64,000 bases of DNA from Caprella mutica (GCA_947561585.1 CANNZV010000262.1:248001-312000); one strand, 5' to 3'. Counted from the first letter of the stretch, positions 10,862-23,683 are shown. Notes: generated by a model from the letters alone, not told the origin. Numbers and translations are program-made.

Positions 10862-11160
10862 CTGCCAAAAAAGGAAGAAATTTTAACAACTGTTAGAAGA
10901 AGAGGAAGAACTCTTCTCCACTGTCAAAAAAGAGGAAGAACTTTTATCCACTGTCAAAAAAGAGGAAGAACTTTTAACAACTGTCAAAAAAGAGGAAGAA
11001 CTTTTAACAACTGTCAAAAAAGAGAAAGAACTTTTATCCACTGTCAAAAAAGAGAAGGAACTCTTATCCACTGTCAAAAAAGAGAAAGAATTCTTATCCA
11101 CTGTCAAAAAAGATAAAGATGTTTTACCAATTGTTCAAAAAGAGGAAAATGTTTTTTCCA
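10862..11160. repeat. 30-bp minisatellite made of 3' splice-site copies
   Basis: About ten units at 30-bp spacing. Units start CTGTCAAAAAAGAGGAAGAA on the plus strand at 10921, 10951, 10981, 11011, 11041, 11071 and 11101, with degenerate units at 10890 and 11131. On the minus strand each reads as a pyrimidine tract ending TTTTTTGACAG. The last unit, at 10862, is the acceptor of the EB exon itself. Confidence 0.85.
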
Positions 11161-14100
11161 ACTATCTAACGAAGAGGAAGATGTTTATGTTCAAATATGT
11201 TTTGACGAATTGAAAAATAGGATTTTACTTCAATGAATGTGATTATTTTACAGTAACTACGAACAAATTTTATAGTGGGAAAACAAATGCAGTAACTATA
11301 TATCTTTTTATTAAATATGTTATTTCATAACTATTATTTGTATAAAAGTTGTCATAATTGAATAAAACTACAAAGAAAAGTTTTCTATACCATTCTGTAT
11401 CTATCGGTTAAGTTTTTAATTCCGTGTTCGAAATTAGTTTGTCGAAATTTATGATCAAATTTCGATAGTTTGAAACTAAATTAAATATCTCTTCAATCTT
11501 CCACAGCCCAGTAAACTCCAAAAACTTTCTCTGTGTTCTTATTTCATATCTTTTTCGAAAGAGAAAAGTCTCTAATATTTCTAACCACGAAGCTCCTTCT
11601 TTTTTCACTGCAATTGAATTTATCGCCTCCATCTACTTGGAAGACAAAAGGATATCAATTTGACAATTTAGGCATTTGAGAAAAAAGTCATGAAAAGCGA
11701 CCAAAGGAATTATTTTCAGTTCTATTCGATAGCAATCTATCTTCAACCAGTCGGAAAATTTATAATCGGTAGATCGGATATTAGTCCATTATGGTAAATA
11801 TTGCATGCATATTTTTCGTATCACATCATAATTTTGGACATTGGGGGGGGGGGGGGAATAATCAGCTATTACCATTAGATTTTTTATAACACTTTTTCTT
11901 TTTGAATTTTTTTCATGAAAAAATTTTTTGAGAAATTTTTTCAAATATTTTCGTGAGAAATTTTTTCGTGAGAAATTTTTTATTGAGAAATTTTTTCCTG
12001 GGAAATTTTTCTTGTGAATAAATTTTCATGAGAAGTTTTTTCTTGAGAGATTTTTTCTTTAGAAAATATTTCTATAGGAAGATTTTCTATAGAATATTTT
12101 TTCGAAATTCTGTTTTCCTTGCATTATTAGTTACGTCATTGTTTATAATCTACAATCGGAAGTCGATAATAATTTTCGACTGGATGTTAACATTTGGTGA
12201 GTGACTGTCAATGGTCTGCACTTGGCATGGGACCAAAAGAAAAAAAGAGACAGTAGCCAGATAAGTCTAGTGATTTTGATTCGTAAATTGGAATGTTCAG
12301 TTTAAGTTCTATTCTAGGCAAGCTATGGTATCTTAAACTATTTTAAATTTATTTATTTATGATAGGGAATAGTTTAATTCAAGGCACTTGTTTTTATGTT
12401 TCAATCTCAAGTTAATGATATAAATTTATGTCTAAAAAAATTATTTGTTTTTGTAACACTTACTGATTTTGAAAAAATTATTTTATTGATCTCTACGACG
12501 ATGATTGACATGACGAGATTTCAATCATATTTTTTCTTAAATTTACAGTTGGATAATCTAAAGGAAAAAAATGCTTAGTTTATAATAAGTGAAATTTTGT
12601 TTCTTCACGATCAGCATATACCGCAATGGACGATAACCGACGATCTTTAAATAATACATTTTCAGCAAGGTAGTTTTCCAGAAAATTGCAGTAACAACAC
12701 CGAATATTATACCTAGCCTACCAGAGTTTAAAAATTTGAGCTGTATTTCGAGAGACCTAAATTTAATAAAGAATTCCCAAATGTAGTACAGAGGTACTGT
12801 TAAACATTTAAGAACTAAACAACTCGTGTCTTGTGCGGTTAAAAGGGTTGGACATGCGATAGTCGCATTGTGGGTGGAAAGTAACACTATAAATCTAGCT
12901 TAATGGAAACTATAAGACATGAAATAGAATTTTATATTGTAAAGATTATTTATAAAACACGTACGAATTCAGGTAACTTCTTCATTGTTACGATGTAGAT
13001 ACCCACGTCAATGAAAAAAGTATAATTATTTTTGTTTGCAACTTGAAAAAATAATTTGAGATTTAATATATAGGATTCAGTTTTATCTCTAAACATCTTT
13101 TATTTTAATAGATATTTAAGATAACTCATATTTATCGATATTGTTCATTACCTCGATAAAAAAATAGACACAAAAGATCATGGGTCGAATATTTAAGGTA
13201 AGTACCCCCTGAAATAAATCATCATTACCGTTTTTCTGTACTTGAAAATTAAGCTAATTCTATTCTCAAAATCTTTTCTCAATTTCTAGAAGTGTAATTT
13301 CCGTTTAGAAATCATACTGAGAAGTCGAACGCAAGCAGAGGTTTTAAGTATTGGTTTCAGATGCCCCAGCTGTTATTGGACATTGATTTGGAAGTTGAGA
13401 ATGCGAACCTTTCAAGTAAGCCATTCCACAGTGAACATTTAGCCCACAGCTCTAATTATTGAATGGCAAAAAGACTACAGAGAAACGCAGAGCTGAACTT
13501 TGGCTATCAACTTATTGAAGGAAATTGAATTTTAGAGAGGAATGTACAGGTTGGTACAGAAGTCAATAAGGTAGATTTGTTTATATTAAAGTTTTAGGTG
13601 AATATTATTGGTATCGTTTTAAAGATATATTATATAAGTTTTTGTAGTGCTACTGATTTTTTGTATCCTTAATAGTTTTAGAGATATTAAAAACAATTAT
13701 TTAATTTATAATTTTATACAATTTTCTACATTTCTAAAACTATTAAAAACAAATCTTCAGCTTTATAAAAACGTATATAAGTTATCTTTAAATGGTACCA
13801 TCTTACTACCAATGATAGTCCAGCAGATATGAGGATTTGAAATGTGTTTGCTGTCCCCTCTAAATCTTCTATGGCCCCACCATAACTTTCTCTTTTAATC
13901 TTCTATTGCCTCGCCATAACTTTCTCTTTGGGGCAATAACCAAAAAGAATTAAACTCGTTCTATATTTTTTCAGATAGAATCATCTTTTCCTCCGAATAT
14001 TTTTCGCTTCAGAATGAGGCAGTGTGACGCCGATCAAAAGCAGTAAGTGTACATTCTCTGTTTACACAAACGAATATTCTCCATCGGGAATGTTTGATCA

Positions 14101-15566
14101 AATAAAAGCTTCTGTATTTCCTCTACTCTCCCATGTTTATGTAGCAATTTTCTAGACAGAGAGAAATATACACAAAATCACACAGAACAATGGGATAAAA
14201 TGCGAAAGTTAATGTTCTATTATTTTTAGAAGCTGTTATTCAGACTTTTTATATTATTTAGATTTCATCCGGATAGATTTATAACTCATAAAGATAAATC
14301 TTGAGAGTTTCATTTTCTATCAATCCTGTCTATTTTATTATCACTAAAATTATCTTAGTGATTTCCGTAGACTTTTATTATATAAAGCGAGGAAGTGCAT
14401 AAGAGAATGACATTTTCTTTGAGCTTGATACAAGCACTCAGGTGCATCCAATATGCATCTTGATGCATTTCTCTGTATCACTTTGGAGATACATCTAAGA
14501 GATTGGGGCATAATTTATTCATTTCAGTGTGAAAGAGAAATAAATTAGTTTGCGGTTAATTTATTTTAGTGTGTGCGAATCCGCGGATTCTAAAATGTTG
14601 GGGTTTTGCATCCATAGAATTTAGTCTAATCTAAGATATTTTGTTGGCTCAAAGACTTTCTGGACTGAAAGACGGGCACCACTTTAGAAAATTAGAAATT
14701 GGTGATACTGAAAGGCGATGAAGTTATTCATTAGTGACTATAAAATAATTAATTCCAATCTTAACAACAATTGCAATAATAATATTAGCAATCTACAATT
14801 ATAATATTGGCAGTCTAATTTACTTAAATTGTTTCCATTTTTTTCTTATCGTAGATATATAAATATTTATATAAAAAGTAAGTTCGAAATGTCTGTAAAA
14901 GGGCAAAATATTCAGAACGGTGGCTTTCGTTTATTGGAAATCGTATAAATTTAAATATCAATATCAAAAACTAATAATAAAACTTAAAAATTATTCGTTT
15001 ATCATTTTAAATGTCTTAAAAACTCTTTTAACATTCGTTATTTCGTTGAAAAATAGCCCAGAATGATAGATCTTATGATGAATATTGCAAATTTATAAGC
15101 TCTATTAATTAATAGGATGTATCTTCTTCACATCAATAGCGATTCCTTTCATCAACATATCTGATGAAAAAGTAGTACAAGTAAGCTCCTTACGTTGCAG
15201 TTCATTCATCATGTTCCACTGCAAGAGTTTGATATCGCGTGATGATATATAATACCTACCTTCTATTCTAAGTAGTTAGGCTCCTTTCAACTCATCGATG
15301 AATAGAGCCGCTTGAACTTTTTTTTGTGTAACTGAATCTAGGTTTACTTGTCGCATTTTAAAAGAAGATTAAGAGTATGCTAACTGATTTTTGTTCAATT
15401 TAAGAACGCTCAAAAACTGAATCATATTTTACTTTGGTGGGTATGCTAATATTTATTAAAAAAACTTTGTAAATAATAACTTAAGCCTTATAGCTCATAA
15501 TAAAGGAATTGCTAACTTATAACTAATATGGTAAATCAATCTATGATTTAAATTGAATTCACTCAC
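11161..15566. other. Intron between the two EB-module exons
   Basis: AT-rich, no supportable exon. It contains a G12 run at 11846-11857; a degenerate GAGAAATTTTTTC-type tandem stretch at about 11920-12070; a 109-codon minus-strand open frame at 12558-12887 with no recognisable motif; and a 38-bp tandem duplication (AATCTTCTATGGCCCCACCA type) at about 13855-13930 that has a relative near 31385. Confidence 0.5.
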
Positions 15567-15716
15567 CTCTGAAGCATCCTGGTACCGAATCGACATAGAC
15601 AGGAGTACTGGTCGGACAAACACACTGAGAGTCCTTGCAAATGGAGCCTGCGATACTGGCGCAATCGGACATCAATGTGCAGGACATGGAAGTCATGGAC
15701 AGAGGGGACATAGTTG
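15567..15716 (-). CDS. EB/EGF-like module exon 1
   Basis: The acceptor is TTTCTGTCTCTTTTCAG (AG at 15718-15717) and the donor AGAG|GTGAGT (15567/15566), both strong. The exon is 150 bp, phase 1-1, the same length and phase as the exon at 10712. The peptide is MSPLSMTSMSCTLMSDCASI then AGSICKDSQCVCPTSTPVYV then DSVPGCFR. Six cysteines are spaced C-x5-C-x7-C-x4-C-x-C-x13-C, the EB-type layout. The Met-rich start is not a signal peptide, so it is an internal exon. Its final G joins the next exon to give GTT (Val). It is followed upstream by a 32-kb gap to the next recognised exon. No long ORF marks it because it is short. Confidence 0.8.
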
Positions 15717-16754
15717 CTGAAAAGAGACAGAAAGAAACTATTAGGGCATGAATGATGAAAAAGAGACAGGAAGAGACGACGAGGACGCAGTCGCTGAAAA
15801 TAAGCAGAGACTTTTCAGTCTCAGACCATTCATCAATGTTACCAACTTGACGGGTATGAATTAGTGAACTTCTGAAATTGAAAAGTCCAAACTGTGGTGA
15901 ACATGAATGGAGATCTGGAGTAATAGTGTTTTGGTGATTGTATTATGTACTGTAACAGTAAAATTTAATCTCAAAGACCACTCTGTAATAATTTTTTCAG
16001 TATATAATTATTAAATAAGAAAATGTCATATCACTATGAATTAACATCATAAATATACAGATAACTTGCATCCCAAAAATTATTCGGCAAAACCTAATCA
16101 CAAGATTTTACATAAAAGAAAGATATAATTTATGAAGGACCGTGAGAGTTTCAATAGCATCTTTCAAATAGAAGATAAACAAAGGGAAGTTGTAGCACTA
16201 TAAGTTAGACAGATAATGTGTGGTGCATTGCGGATAAACCCACCGCTGCCTCGTGTAACAATCAATAGAGCATCAAAGATATGACAGCTAAAGTGAGAGC
16301 CGTAATTACATACTTTGGATGATCCGACGATTGACCCGTCATTGGAAGAACTTGAAACATAGCTTTAGTAGCTTGGAAATATCTTTGAAAGATACTTAAA
16401 GAGATAGATAGCTTTGATGGCTTAGAAGCTATCAAATTGATGATACTGAAAGAGGTGAAATGACTTGTAGTCATTTTATGAATCTAATTCCGGACAGCTG
16501 AGATAGAAGATCTAATTTTAGTATCTCACATAGTTTTAACGGATGAATTATTAGGATATATAAGAATTTTGTAATCATAATAGTTTATGAGATATTCAAT
16601 GTTAAATCAATTTGCAATTTACATTATTACTCTTTTAATAATTATTATTCCTTTACTAGATAATCTCAATAATATTCATTATTATAAAGATTGATCGGCA
16701 AAATTAATTAATTTATTTATTTGTAATTTTAATCATTTTGTGTTGTAATTCGCA

Positions 16755-17045
16755 CAACTCAGAAAATGATCAATGAAATTGCCTGGAATTTGGTGGGACG
16801 ATTAGTTATTATCTTGGAACTATTTAATCAGATTTTGGGAGCGATCGGGTCAAAGGTCAAAATCAAGGTCATTTATAATAGAAAAAGTATTCATTCAAAT
16901 TGCTTGAAACGATTGTTCATTAACCAGGAATCATGTGATTAGATTCTGGGTACGATTGGGTCAAAGGTCAAGGTCACTAAAATTGTCAAAATGAACGAAA
17001 AAATGTACTGGCAGCGAAGGTATGGGCTCTACGAGTTCCTGTTCC
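16755..17045. mobile_element. Dispersed GGTCAAGGTCA-type repeat, copy 1 (truncated)
   Basis: Contains GAATTTGGTGGGACGATTAG, ATTTTGGGAGCGATCGGGTC, AAAGGTCAAGGTCACT and an end GCGAAGGTATGGGCTCTACG, the same order as the fuller copy at 60.17-60.63 kb. Non-coding. I recall similar repeats as abundant in aquatic invertebrate genomes. Confidence 0.7.
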
Positions 17046-17107
17046 AGTTTTAGATACTAGATTAGATTGAAAAGATAAAAAGAGTTTAAATTATCTCTGA
17101 TAATAAG

Positions 17108-17845
17108 ATACTAGATTAGTTACTGTATTAATCACTAGATTAGTTACTGTATTAATCACTAGATTAGTTACTGTATTAATCACTAGATTAGTTACTGTAT
17201 TAATCACTAGATTAGTTACTGTATTAATCACTAGATTAGTTACTGTATTAATCACTAGATTAGTTACTGTATTAATCACTAGATTAGTTACTGTATTAAT
17301 CACTAGATTAGTTACTGTATTAATCACTAGATTAGTTACTGTATTAATCACTAGATTAGTTACTGTATTAATCACTAGATTAGTTACTGTATTAATCACT
17401 AGATTAGTTACTGTATTAATCACTAGATTAGTTACTGTATTAATCACTAGATTAGTTACTGTATTAATCACTAGATTAGTTACTGTATTAATCACTAGAT
17501 TAGTTACTGTATTAATCACTAGATTAGTTACTGTATTAATCACTAGATTAGTTACTGTATTAATCACTAGATTAGTTACTGTATTAATCACTAGATTAGT
17601 TACTGTATTAATCACTAGATTAGTTACTGTATTAATCACTAGATTAGTTACTGTATTAATCACTAGATTAGTTACTGTATTAATCACTAGATTAGTTACT
17701 GTATTAATCACTAGATTAGTTACTGTATTAATCACTAGATTAGTTACTGTATTAATCACTAGATTAGTTACTGTATTAATCACTAGATTAGTAACTGTTT
17801 TAATCACTAGATTAGTTACTGTATTAATCACTAGATTAGTTCTGT
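17108..17845. repeat. 24-bp minisatellite, near-perfect, about 31 copies
   Basis: The unit is ACTAGATTAGTTACTGTATT plus AATC, nearly invariant. The period is divisible by three, giving a 246-codon NLVINTVT-type ORF that is an artefact. The nearby sequence at 17052-17070 has TACTAGATTAG, a plausible seed. Confidence 0.95.
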
Positions 17846-18198
17846 ATTTTAATTACTATATTAGTTACAGCATTAGTCACTAGATTAGTTACATCATTAG
17901 TCACTAGATTAGTTACATCATTAGTCACTAGATTAGTAACAGCATTAGTAACAGCATTAGTCCCTAGATTAGTTACAGCATTAGTTACAGCATTAGTCAC
18001 TAGATTAGTTACATCATTAGTCACTAGATTAGTTACATCATTAGTCACTAGATTAGTTACAGCATTAGTCACTAGATTAGTTACATCATTAGTCACTAGA
18101 TTAGTTAGAGCATTATTCACTAGATTAGTTAGAGCATTAGTCACTAGATTATTTAGAGCATTAGTCACTAGATTAGTTAGAGCATTAGTCACTAGATT
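17846..18198. repeat. Diverged 24-bp array adjoining the pure array
   Basis: The unit GTCACTAGATTAGTTACATC plus ATTA or variants (AGCA, AGAG) shares the CTAGATTAGTTA core with the array to its left but is far more diverged. Fifteen or so units, with some half-units. Confidence 0.9.
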
Positions 18199-18395
18199 TT
18201 CTCTACATTAATAACTACATAATTCACCACATTAGTCACAATATCAGTGACAATGATGCGTTTCATTCTTTCTCTCCTAGGCACTCATTAGTGATTCACA
18301 TTTGCCACTCATTAGCTTACTTTCCTCTTCTAATTATTAGAGTGGATGTCGAATCCGAGTACAATTAAGTAATTAGGAGGGTATACAATGTCCAG

Positions 18396-18588
18396 CTCAT
18401 TTTACTCTGTTCTACACTCATTTTACTGTGTTCTACACTCATTTTACTCTGTTTTACACTCATTTTACTGTGTTCTACACTCATTTTACTCTGTTCTACA
18501 CTCATTTTACTGTGTTCTACACTCATTTTACTCTGTTTTACACTCATTTTACTGTGTTCTACACTCATTTTACTCTGTTCTACACTGT
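18396..18588. repeat. 21-bp minisatellite with alternating variants
   Basis: The unit CTCATTTTACTSTGTTYTACA occurs about nine times. TCTG and TGTG versions alternate, and every other TCTG unit has TTTTACA, so the real period is 84 bp (four units). Both strands are open across the array as an artefact. Confidence 0.9.
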
Positions 18589-19604
18589 AAAATGAGTATG
18601 ATATGCAAGAGATAAACACATCTAATTGTTAGATCATTGGACGTATTGCACCTTACTCATTAGGTAAATAAATCATTTTATTTTTGTCCAAAAGAGTAAA
18701 TCCTAATCTTTTTTCGAATAAAATAATATCAGACAATATTGTTTGATTTCTCTGATTTATATTATTTATTAAATTAAATTTCAATTGTTATTATAAATTT
18801 ATTATAACTTTCGATTGGATTATCGTGGATTCATTCATCGTCGTAGCTAGATAGATGATCTTTCTATCAACAAGCATATAATCGTATCGAAAAGCCGATT
18901 ATGTGCGATTTCAAACACGACAGTGTTATGGATTTCTTTTTTTACTTATCGCTGTGTTCTTCACTCATTTCTTTTTCTTTTTTGTTCACTTATCGCTGTA
19001 TTCTTTTAATTCCAGTAAGAGTCGCCTGGAGTATCGCGTGTGGACTCGAATTCCTAATTCATAACGTGAGTGGATCGGATTAGTCAATTAGAAAAGTAAA
19101 CTTTTGGATACACAGAATTAATACCTGGGCTGAAATATATGAAAATTGAGCTATTTTATCTGGATTAAATAAAATAATAGAAATAGAAATATTCCAGGTA
19201 ATAATGTTTCTAGGGAAAACATGGCCAATATTAGGACAATGTTGAGACTATATTGGGACAATGTTGAGAGAATGTTGGGACAGTGCTTGGACAATGTTTG
19301 GACAATGTTAGGACAATGTTAGGACAATGTTTGCACAATGTTGGGACGATACTCCCCCGAGAAAAAAAATTACCTGGATTCTACAACATCTTGGAACTAT
19401 AAAGATAAGTGTTAGGTAATGAATGATCACATCAGAATTATACAAACTAGTACAGTACCAGTTGTTCATTCGTTGATGGTTCAATTAATATGATTGATGT
19501 AGGATTATATTTAAAATCATACATATGTATACATATACAAAATATACATAAAATTAATTAAAATTATATTTCTTAATTTTTAGGGTCAAAACTTTTATAT
19601 TTTT
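18589..19604. other. AT-rich intronic stretch with degenerate GGACAATGTT repeats
   Basis: At 19221-19350 the motif GGACAATGTT or TTGGGACAATG recurs at 10-20 bp spacing next to GGCCAATATT. The rest holds nothing recognised. Confidence 0.6.
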
Positions 19605-19900
19605 AACTAGTGTACTTTCCCGTTAAAAATAACGGGCCGTCATCAATACCAATTTATTACCCGTTATTAGGTTACTTTTAATGAATTAAATTAAAATTGA
19701 ATTTTCTGCATAGTCTAATTTATTTTTTAGATAAAATACATTTAAAAATTGAATAAAAGCAAAGGAATTTAAATATCAAGTCAATTTATTCCCGTGCGTA
19801 TCATAGTTACATTCTTTATGTTTAGTACCTTTCGAGTAAAAGCGGACACCAAATAAATAAACACACGAGGGTAATTATTAGTATAGATGATTAATATTAG
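19605..19900. mobile_element. Dispersed repeat family with AACTAGTGTACTT end, copy 1
   Basis: Starts AACTAGTGTACTTTCCCGTT and runs through TTACCCGTTATTAGGTTACT, TCAATTTATTCCCGTGCGTA and AAAGCGGACACCAAATAAAT. The same landmarks occur in order at 57732-59470. It carries only one copy of the AACTAGTGTAC terminus. Confidence 0.75.
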
Positions 19901-20059
19901 TGTGACCCCCGTATCAATGATACTGCAGCAAATTATTAGTTTTTCTTTTCCATATTGGTGTTCCTTTGATTTTTTGTTATTCCCACCAACTTTATGAGGC
20001 ACTGTTGATAGAATGACTATAAACCAACTTTGTGACACACAGCTAGAAAGGGTTAAAAC

Positions 20060-20175
20060 AACCACCAATTGTTGTAAATAAGTTTGCAGTAACGGGTTAA
20101 AACAACCACCACTAGTTGTAAATAAGTTTACAGTAACTGATTAAAACAACCACCAATAGTTGTAAATAAAGTGCA
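20060..20175. repeat. Three tandem about 50-bp units with AAACAACCACCA
   Basis: GGGTTAAAACAACCACCA followed by ATTGTTGTAAATAAGTTTGC is repeated three times. Related sequence occurs at 25030-25130 and, in inverse orientation, at 51540-51590, so this is a dispersed family. Confidence 0.8.
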
Positions 20176-21426
20176 CAGTTAAGAACTCATTATTCACTAA
20201 TTATGTTCATCTAACAAGGGGGGTCTGGATACAACGAAAACTTGCCTTAGTTAGGTAGGCCTTGTTCTATTTTTGACATCTCACCTGTAGTTATAGGTAG
20301 GGTATGTACCTCAATGAATGAGGGGGGGGGGGTAATGACAGGTTATAGAAAAGGGGGAGGGGTAAGGGGGCAGTTTTGAAACAAGGAACTGACGATTCTT
20401 CAGCTTTCTCCATTTTAAATGTTATTTTAGATTCTAACAAAACTATAACAGTAGATTAAAAAACACCTCAAAAGTAGACTTAACTTCAAAAGTGAACAAA
20501 TTTTGTTCAGTCTGCCGTGAATGGCGATTTGTTTTAAAAAAAAGTAGTGGCCATTCGGGGCAGACTAAATAAATCACTATCTCTAATTATATATTCTTAA
20601 AATACAGTAAATAAATTGTTTAAACATTAAATTGTTTCATGCAATAAGCTACAAATAATATCACAAATATATTTCAATATAATATGATGATTTTGAACAA
20701 ATTATAAAACACGTAGAAAACACACAAATAAAATAATACGGTATTGAATACTGTATACATATATATTACATTAATATACAGTATCCAATCTCACTCCAAT
20801 GCTTTACATTGTGAAATCGAACACATCATAAAACACAAAGACATCCATCATGTCATCGAACACGTTATCGACACAGTATCCCTATGGTATATATGTACCT
20901 GTATTTCATTTCCAAGTGGTACTAAATCATAACAACCTCCCAGTGAGAAAATTGTTCTGGTCAACCGAAGATTAACGTTAATTTGATGAGTTTTCAAATT
21001 CTGATTTTCTTAGAAAATGGATTACTTTTGGTAACACTAAGTAACTCTTCAGGAATACTGGAATACTGTTAGGATACTGTTAGTAACGCTTATGGAATAC
21101 TGTTGGCAACGGATGGCAACACTTGAGTAACTTTTCGACTACGGCGTTGCTTGGAATAACATCAATTTTTCATGAAATTGCCGTGGTACAATTGGTTAGT
21201 TCAATCCTATAATTTACCTGCTGTTTTCTATGCCTTGTTTAGAGCTTCATTTTTATAGGACTCTTCGTTACTTAAGCGATTAATTTCTTATTTTATCACG
21301 GCCTCAGCCAGGAAAACAAATTGCTTAATTACATTAAAATATTTAAAAAGAACTGTTCATACAGAACAGCGGCAACACTTAGAAAAATTAAGTGAATAAA
21401 ATTCAGTTTTATGGTCAGAATTGAAA
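20176..21426. other. Intronic stretch with G-rich runs
   Basis: Contains a G12 run at 20320-20333 and a purine-rich AAGGGGGAGGGGTAAGGGGG stretch at 20352-20371. A short sequence resembling the core of the pogo-like MITE (TGGCAGACTAA-like) lies at 20500-20570. No gene seen. Confidence 0.45.
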
Positions 21427-21845
21427 TCGATCACAAACACCTTTGAGTGACTGTACTGGTCACAAACACCATTGAGTGACTGTACTGGTCACAAACACCA
21501 TTGAGTGACTGTATTGGTCACATACACCATTGAGTGACTGTATTGATCACAAACACCTTTGAGTGACTGTACTGGTCACATACACTTTTGAGTGACTGTA
21601 TTGGTCACATACACCTTTGAGTGACTGTATTGATCACAAACACCTTTGAGTGACTGTACTGGTCACTTACACCTTTGAGTGACTGTACTGGTCACATACA
21701 CCTTTGAGTGACTGTACTGGTCACATACACCTTTGAGTGACTGTACTGGTCACATACACCTTTGAGTGACTGTACTGGTCACATACACCTTTGAGTGACT
21801 GTACTGGTCACATACACCTTTGAGTGACTGTACTAGTCACACATC
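21427..21845. repeat. 29-bp minisatellite, about 14 copies
   Basis: The unit is CACATACACCTTTGAGTGAC plus TGTACTGGT. Each unit contains an inverted pair GTGACTGTACTGGTCAC. Confidence 0.95.
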
Positions 21846-22426
21846 AATAGTCACAGTACAAATGCACTCGCACTTGGTCACGAATATGCAGTGCATTTTG
21901 TTCAATAAGAACAAAAGAAGATTTAAAAATAGAATATAGTTGTATCTCTTAATTGTTCATGATTAATGTGTGAACAATGAACATTATATTTAACATTATT
22001 CTACTTAATGTTCATAATCATTGCTGAACTCACGCATGTTTAATTTTATTTTTAAAATACCAGTACTCACAATTCAATTTTAGTTTCTAGTTGCAAATTG
22101 TTATGTTCAGGTAACTATTACCTTTACACTTGATGAATTATTATTATATATCTTAAAAAGGTCAAAGTAGGTATTTTTCATTGAAGCATTCACTGTATGA
22201 AAATAGAACTCTAAAATATCTAATCTTTTTGATTTACAATATGGTTTAGTTCATTTCTAGGTCTGTGTAGTGACCAGACATGCTATCAGAGAGATATGGA
22301 TTAAAAACTAGTACTGCCAGCAGTCAATTTGACTGTTATTTACATTTTCAAACATTTGTATCTCATGATTTATTATTGGTAGTTACTTAATTTTTTGTAT
22401 ATAGTATATAACAAGACGTTTATTCA

Positions 22427-22690
22427 ACTAATTATTTTAATTTGTGTTCATGATACCTCTAAACCAATATACCTAATAATAATTATTTTAATTTGTGTCC
22501 ATGATACCTTTAAACCAATATACCTAATAATAATTATTTTAATTTGTGTCCATGATACCTTTAAACCGATGTACCGAATAATAATTATTCTAATTTGTGT
22601 CCATGATACCTTTAAACCAATATACCTAATAATAATTATTTTAATTTGTGTCCATGATACCTTTAAACCAATATACCTAATAGTAATTAT
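22427..22690. repeat. 51-bp minisatellite, five copies
   Basis: The unit contains AATTATTTTAATTTGTGTCC then ATGATACCTTTAAACCAATA then TACCTAATAAT. The period is divisible by three and gives a spurious ORF. Confidence 0.9.
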
Positions 22691-23185
22691 TTTAAATTGT
22701 ATCCATCAAACCTGCAAGTACAATTTACACCAATAAAAATTACCTATCAAATAAGAGTCTCGGAATATCAACTATCAACAAAGTCAAGTACCTACCAATG
22801 AGAATTTACGAGATAAAATGTTAGAGAAGTAAAAAGCAGTCAAATTGACTGCTGTTAGTGCTAGTGTTAGAATCTCACTCAGTGATTATAGACGGCACAG
22901 TTGTGCCACAAGGCGGTTCGTAACGATGACGATTGAGAGGCGCTTTTTAGCAAATAATAAAGTAACAAATGGGGCCTCGAAACGTACTTCCGTTTTGGTG
23001 ATTCATTTGACACCCCGAAGTCAATAAAGGGGGGGGGGGAGGGTTGCGATATGAAATCAATTCAAAAATGAAAAATTATATGAACCTGTTCCTTTTATTC
23101 GTTTTAACAGTATTTAGCTGTACCTTTAATAAAGGCAGATGGTGTGCTATGGATGCGAACACAATAAAAATTAATTACGGTGAAT

Positions 23186-23370
23186 CTCCTGAGTTATGAA
23201 GTATTGGTTCCTTCATAACTCAGGTCCACTAAACATTTTTTATTATTAAAATATTGGAGAAAACTGTGGTCTTCAAGGGATAATTAGGACAAAATTCTTT
23301 ACATATATCGTTTTCTATAATTTAAGCATAGAAAATAATTTCATAACTCAGGTCCTTCATAACTCAGGAG
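23186..23370. mobile_element. Inverted-repeat element with CTCCTGAGTTATGAAG ends
   Basis: Both ends read CTCCTGAGTTATGAAG inwards, and on each arm a second AGTTATGAA word follows. The interior is AT-rich and non-coding. No convincing target duplication. Confidence 0.6.
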
Positions 23371-23683
23371 TTTTAATGTGATAATAATAATATTATTTTA
23401 TGATACAATTACAATAGTAATAATATATACTGCAGTATGAGAACAATAATTGTCTGTCTGTCCGAAGCTTTTGATAATTATGAAGGAAAAACTGATAATT
23501 TGAGTTAATATCATGGATAAGATTTTATCAATGTTAATAATTAAAATCATAGTTTTGACTTTCAAGAGTAAAAAACAATTAATTTTGTTAATCTTAATTA
23601 CCCAAATCTTATTATATATATATATATTTTTTTAATTTATGAATTTTAATGAAAATAATATCATGTAGCCTATATATACAAAT

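Noticed and set aside
12558..12887. 109-codon minus-strand ORF
   Set aside because: The longest ORF outside arrays and the left exon, but AT-driven composition, no motif, no splice context. Could be a decayed element protein; not supportable.
17091..17831. 246-codon minus-strand ORF of NLVINTVT repeats
   Set aside because: Pure translation of a 24-bp minisatellite; period divisible by three removes stops. No flanking gene structure.
22845..23027. 60-codon plus-strand ORF in a GC-richer patch near AGCAGTCAAATTGACTGCT
   Set aside because: The palindromic word recurs at 22317-22336, hinting at an element, but ends and target duplication could not be defined.
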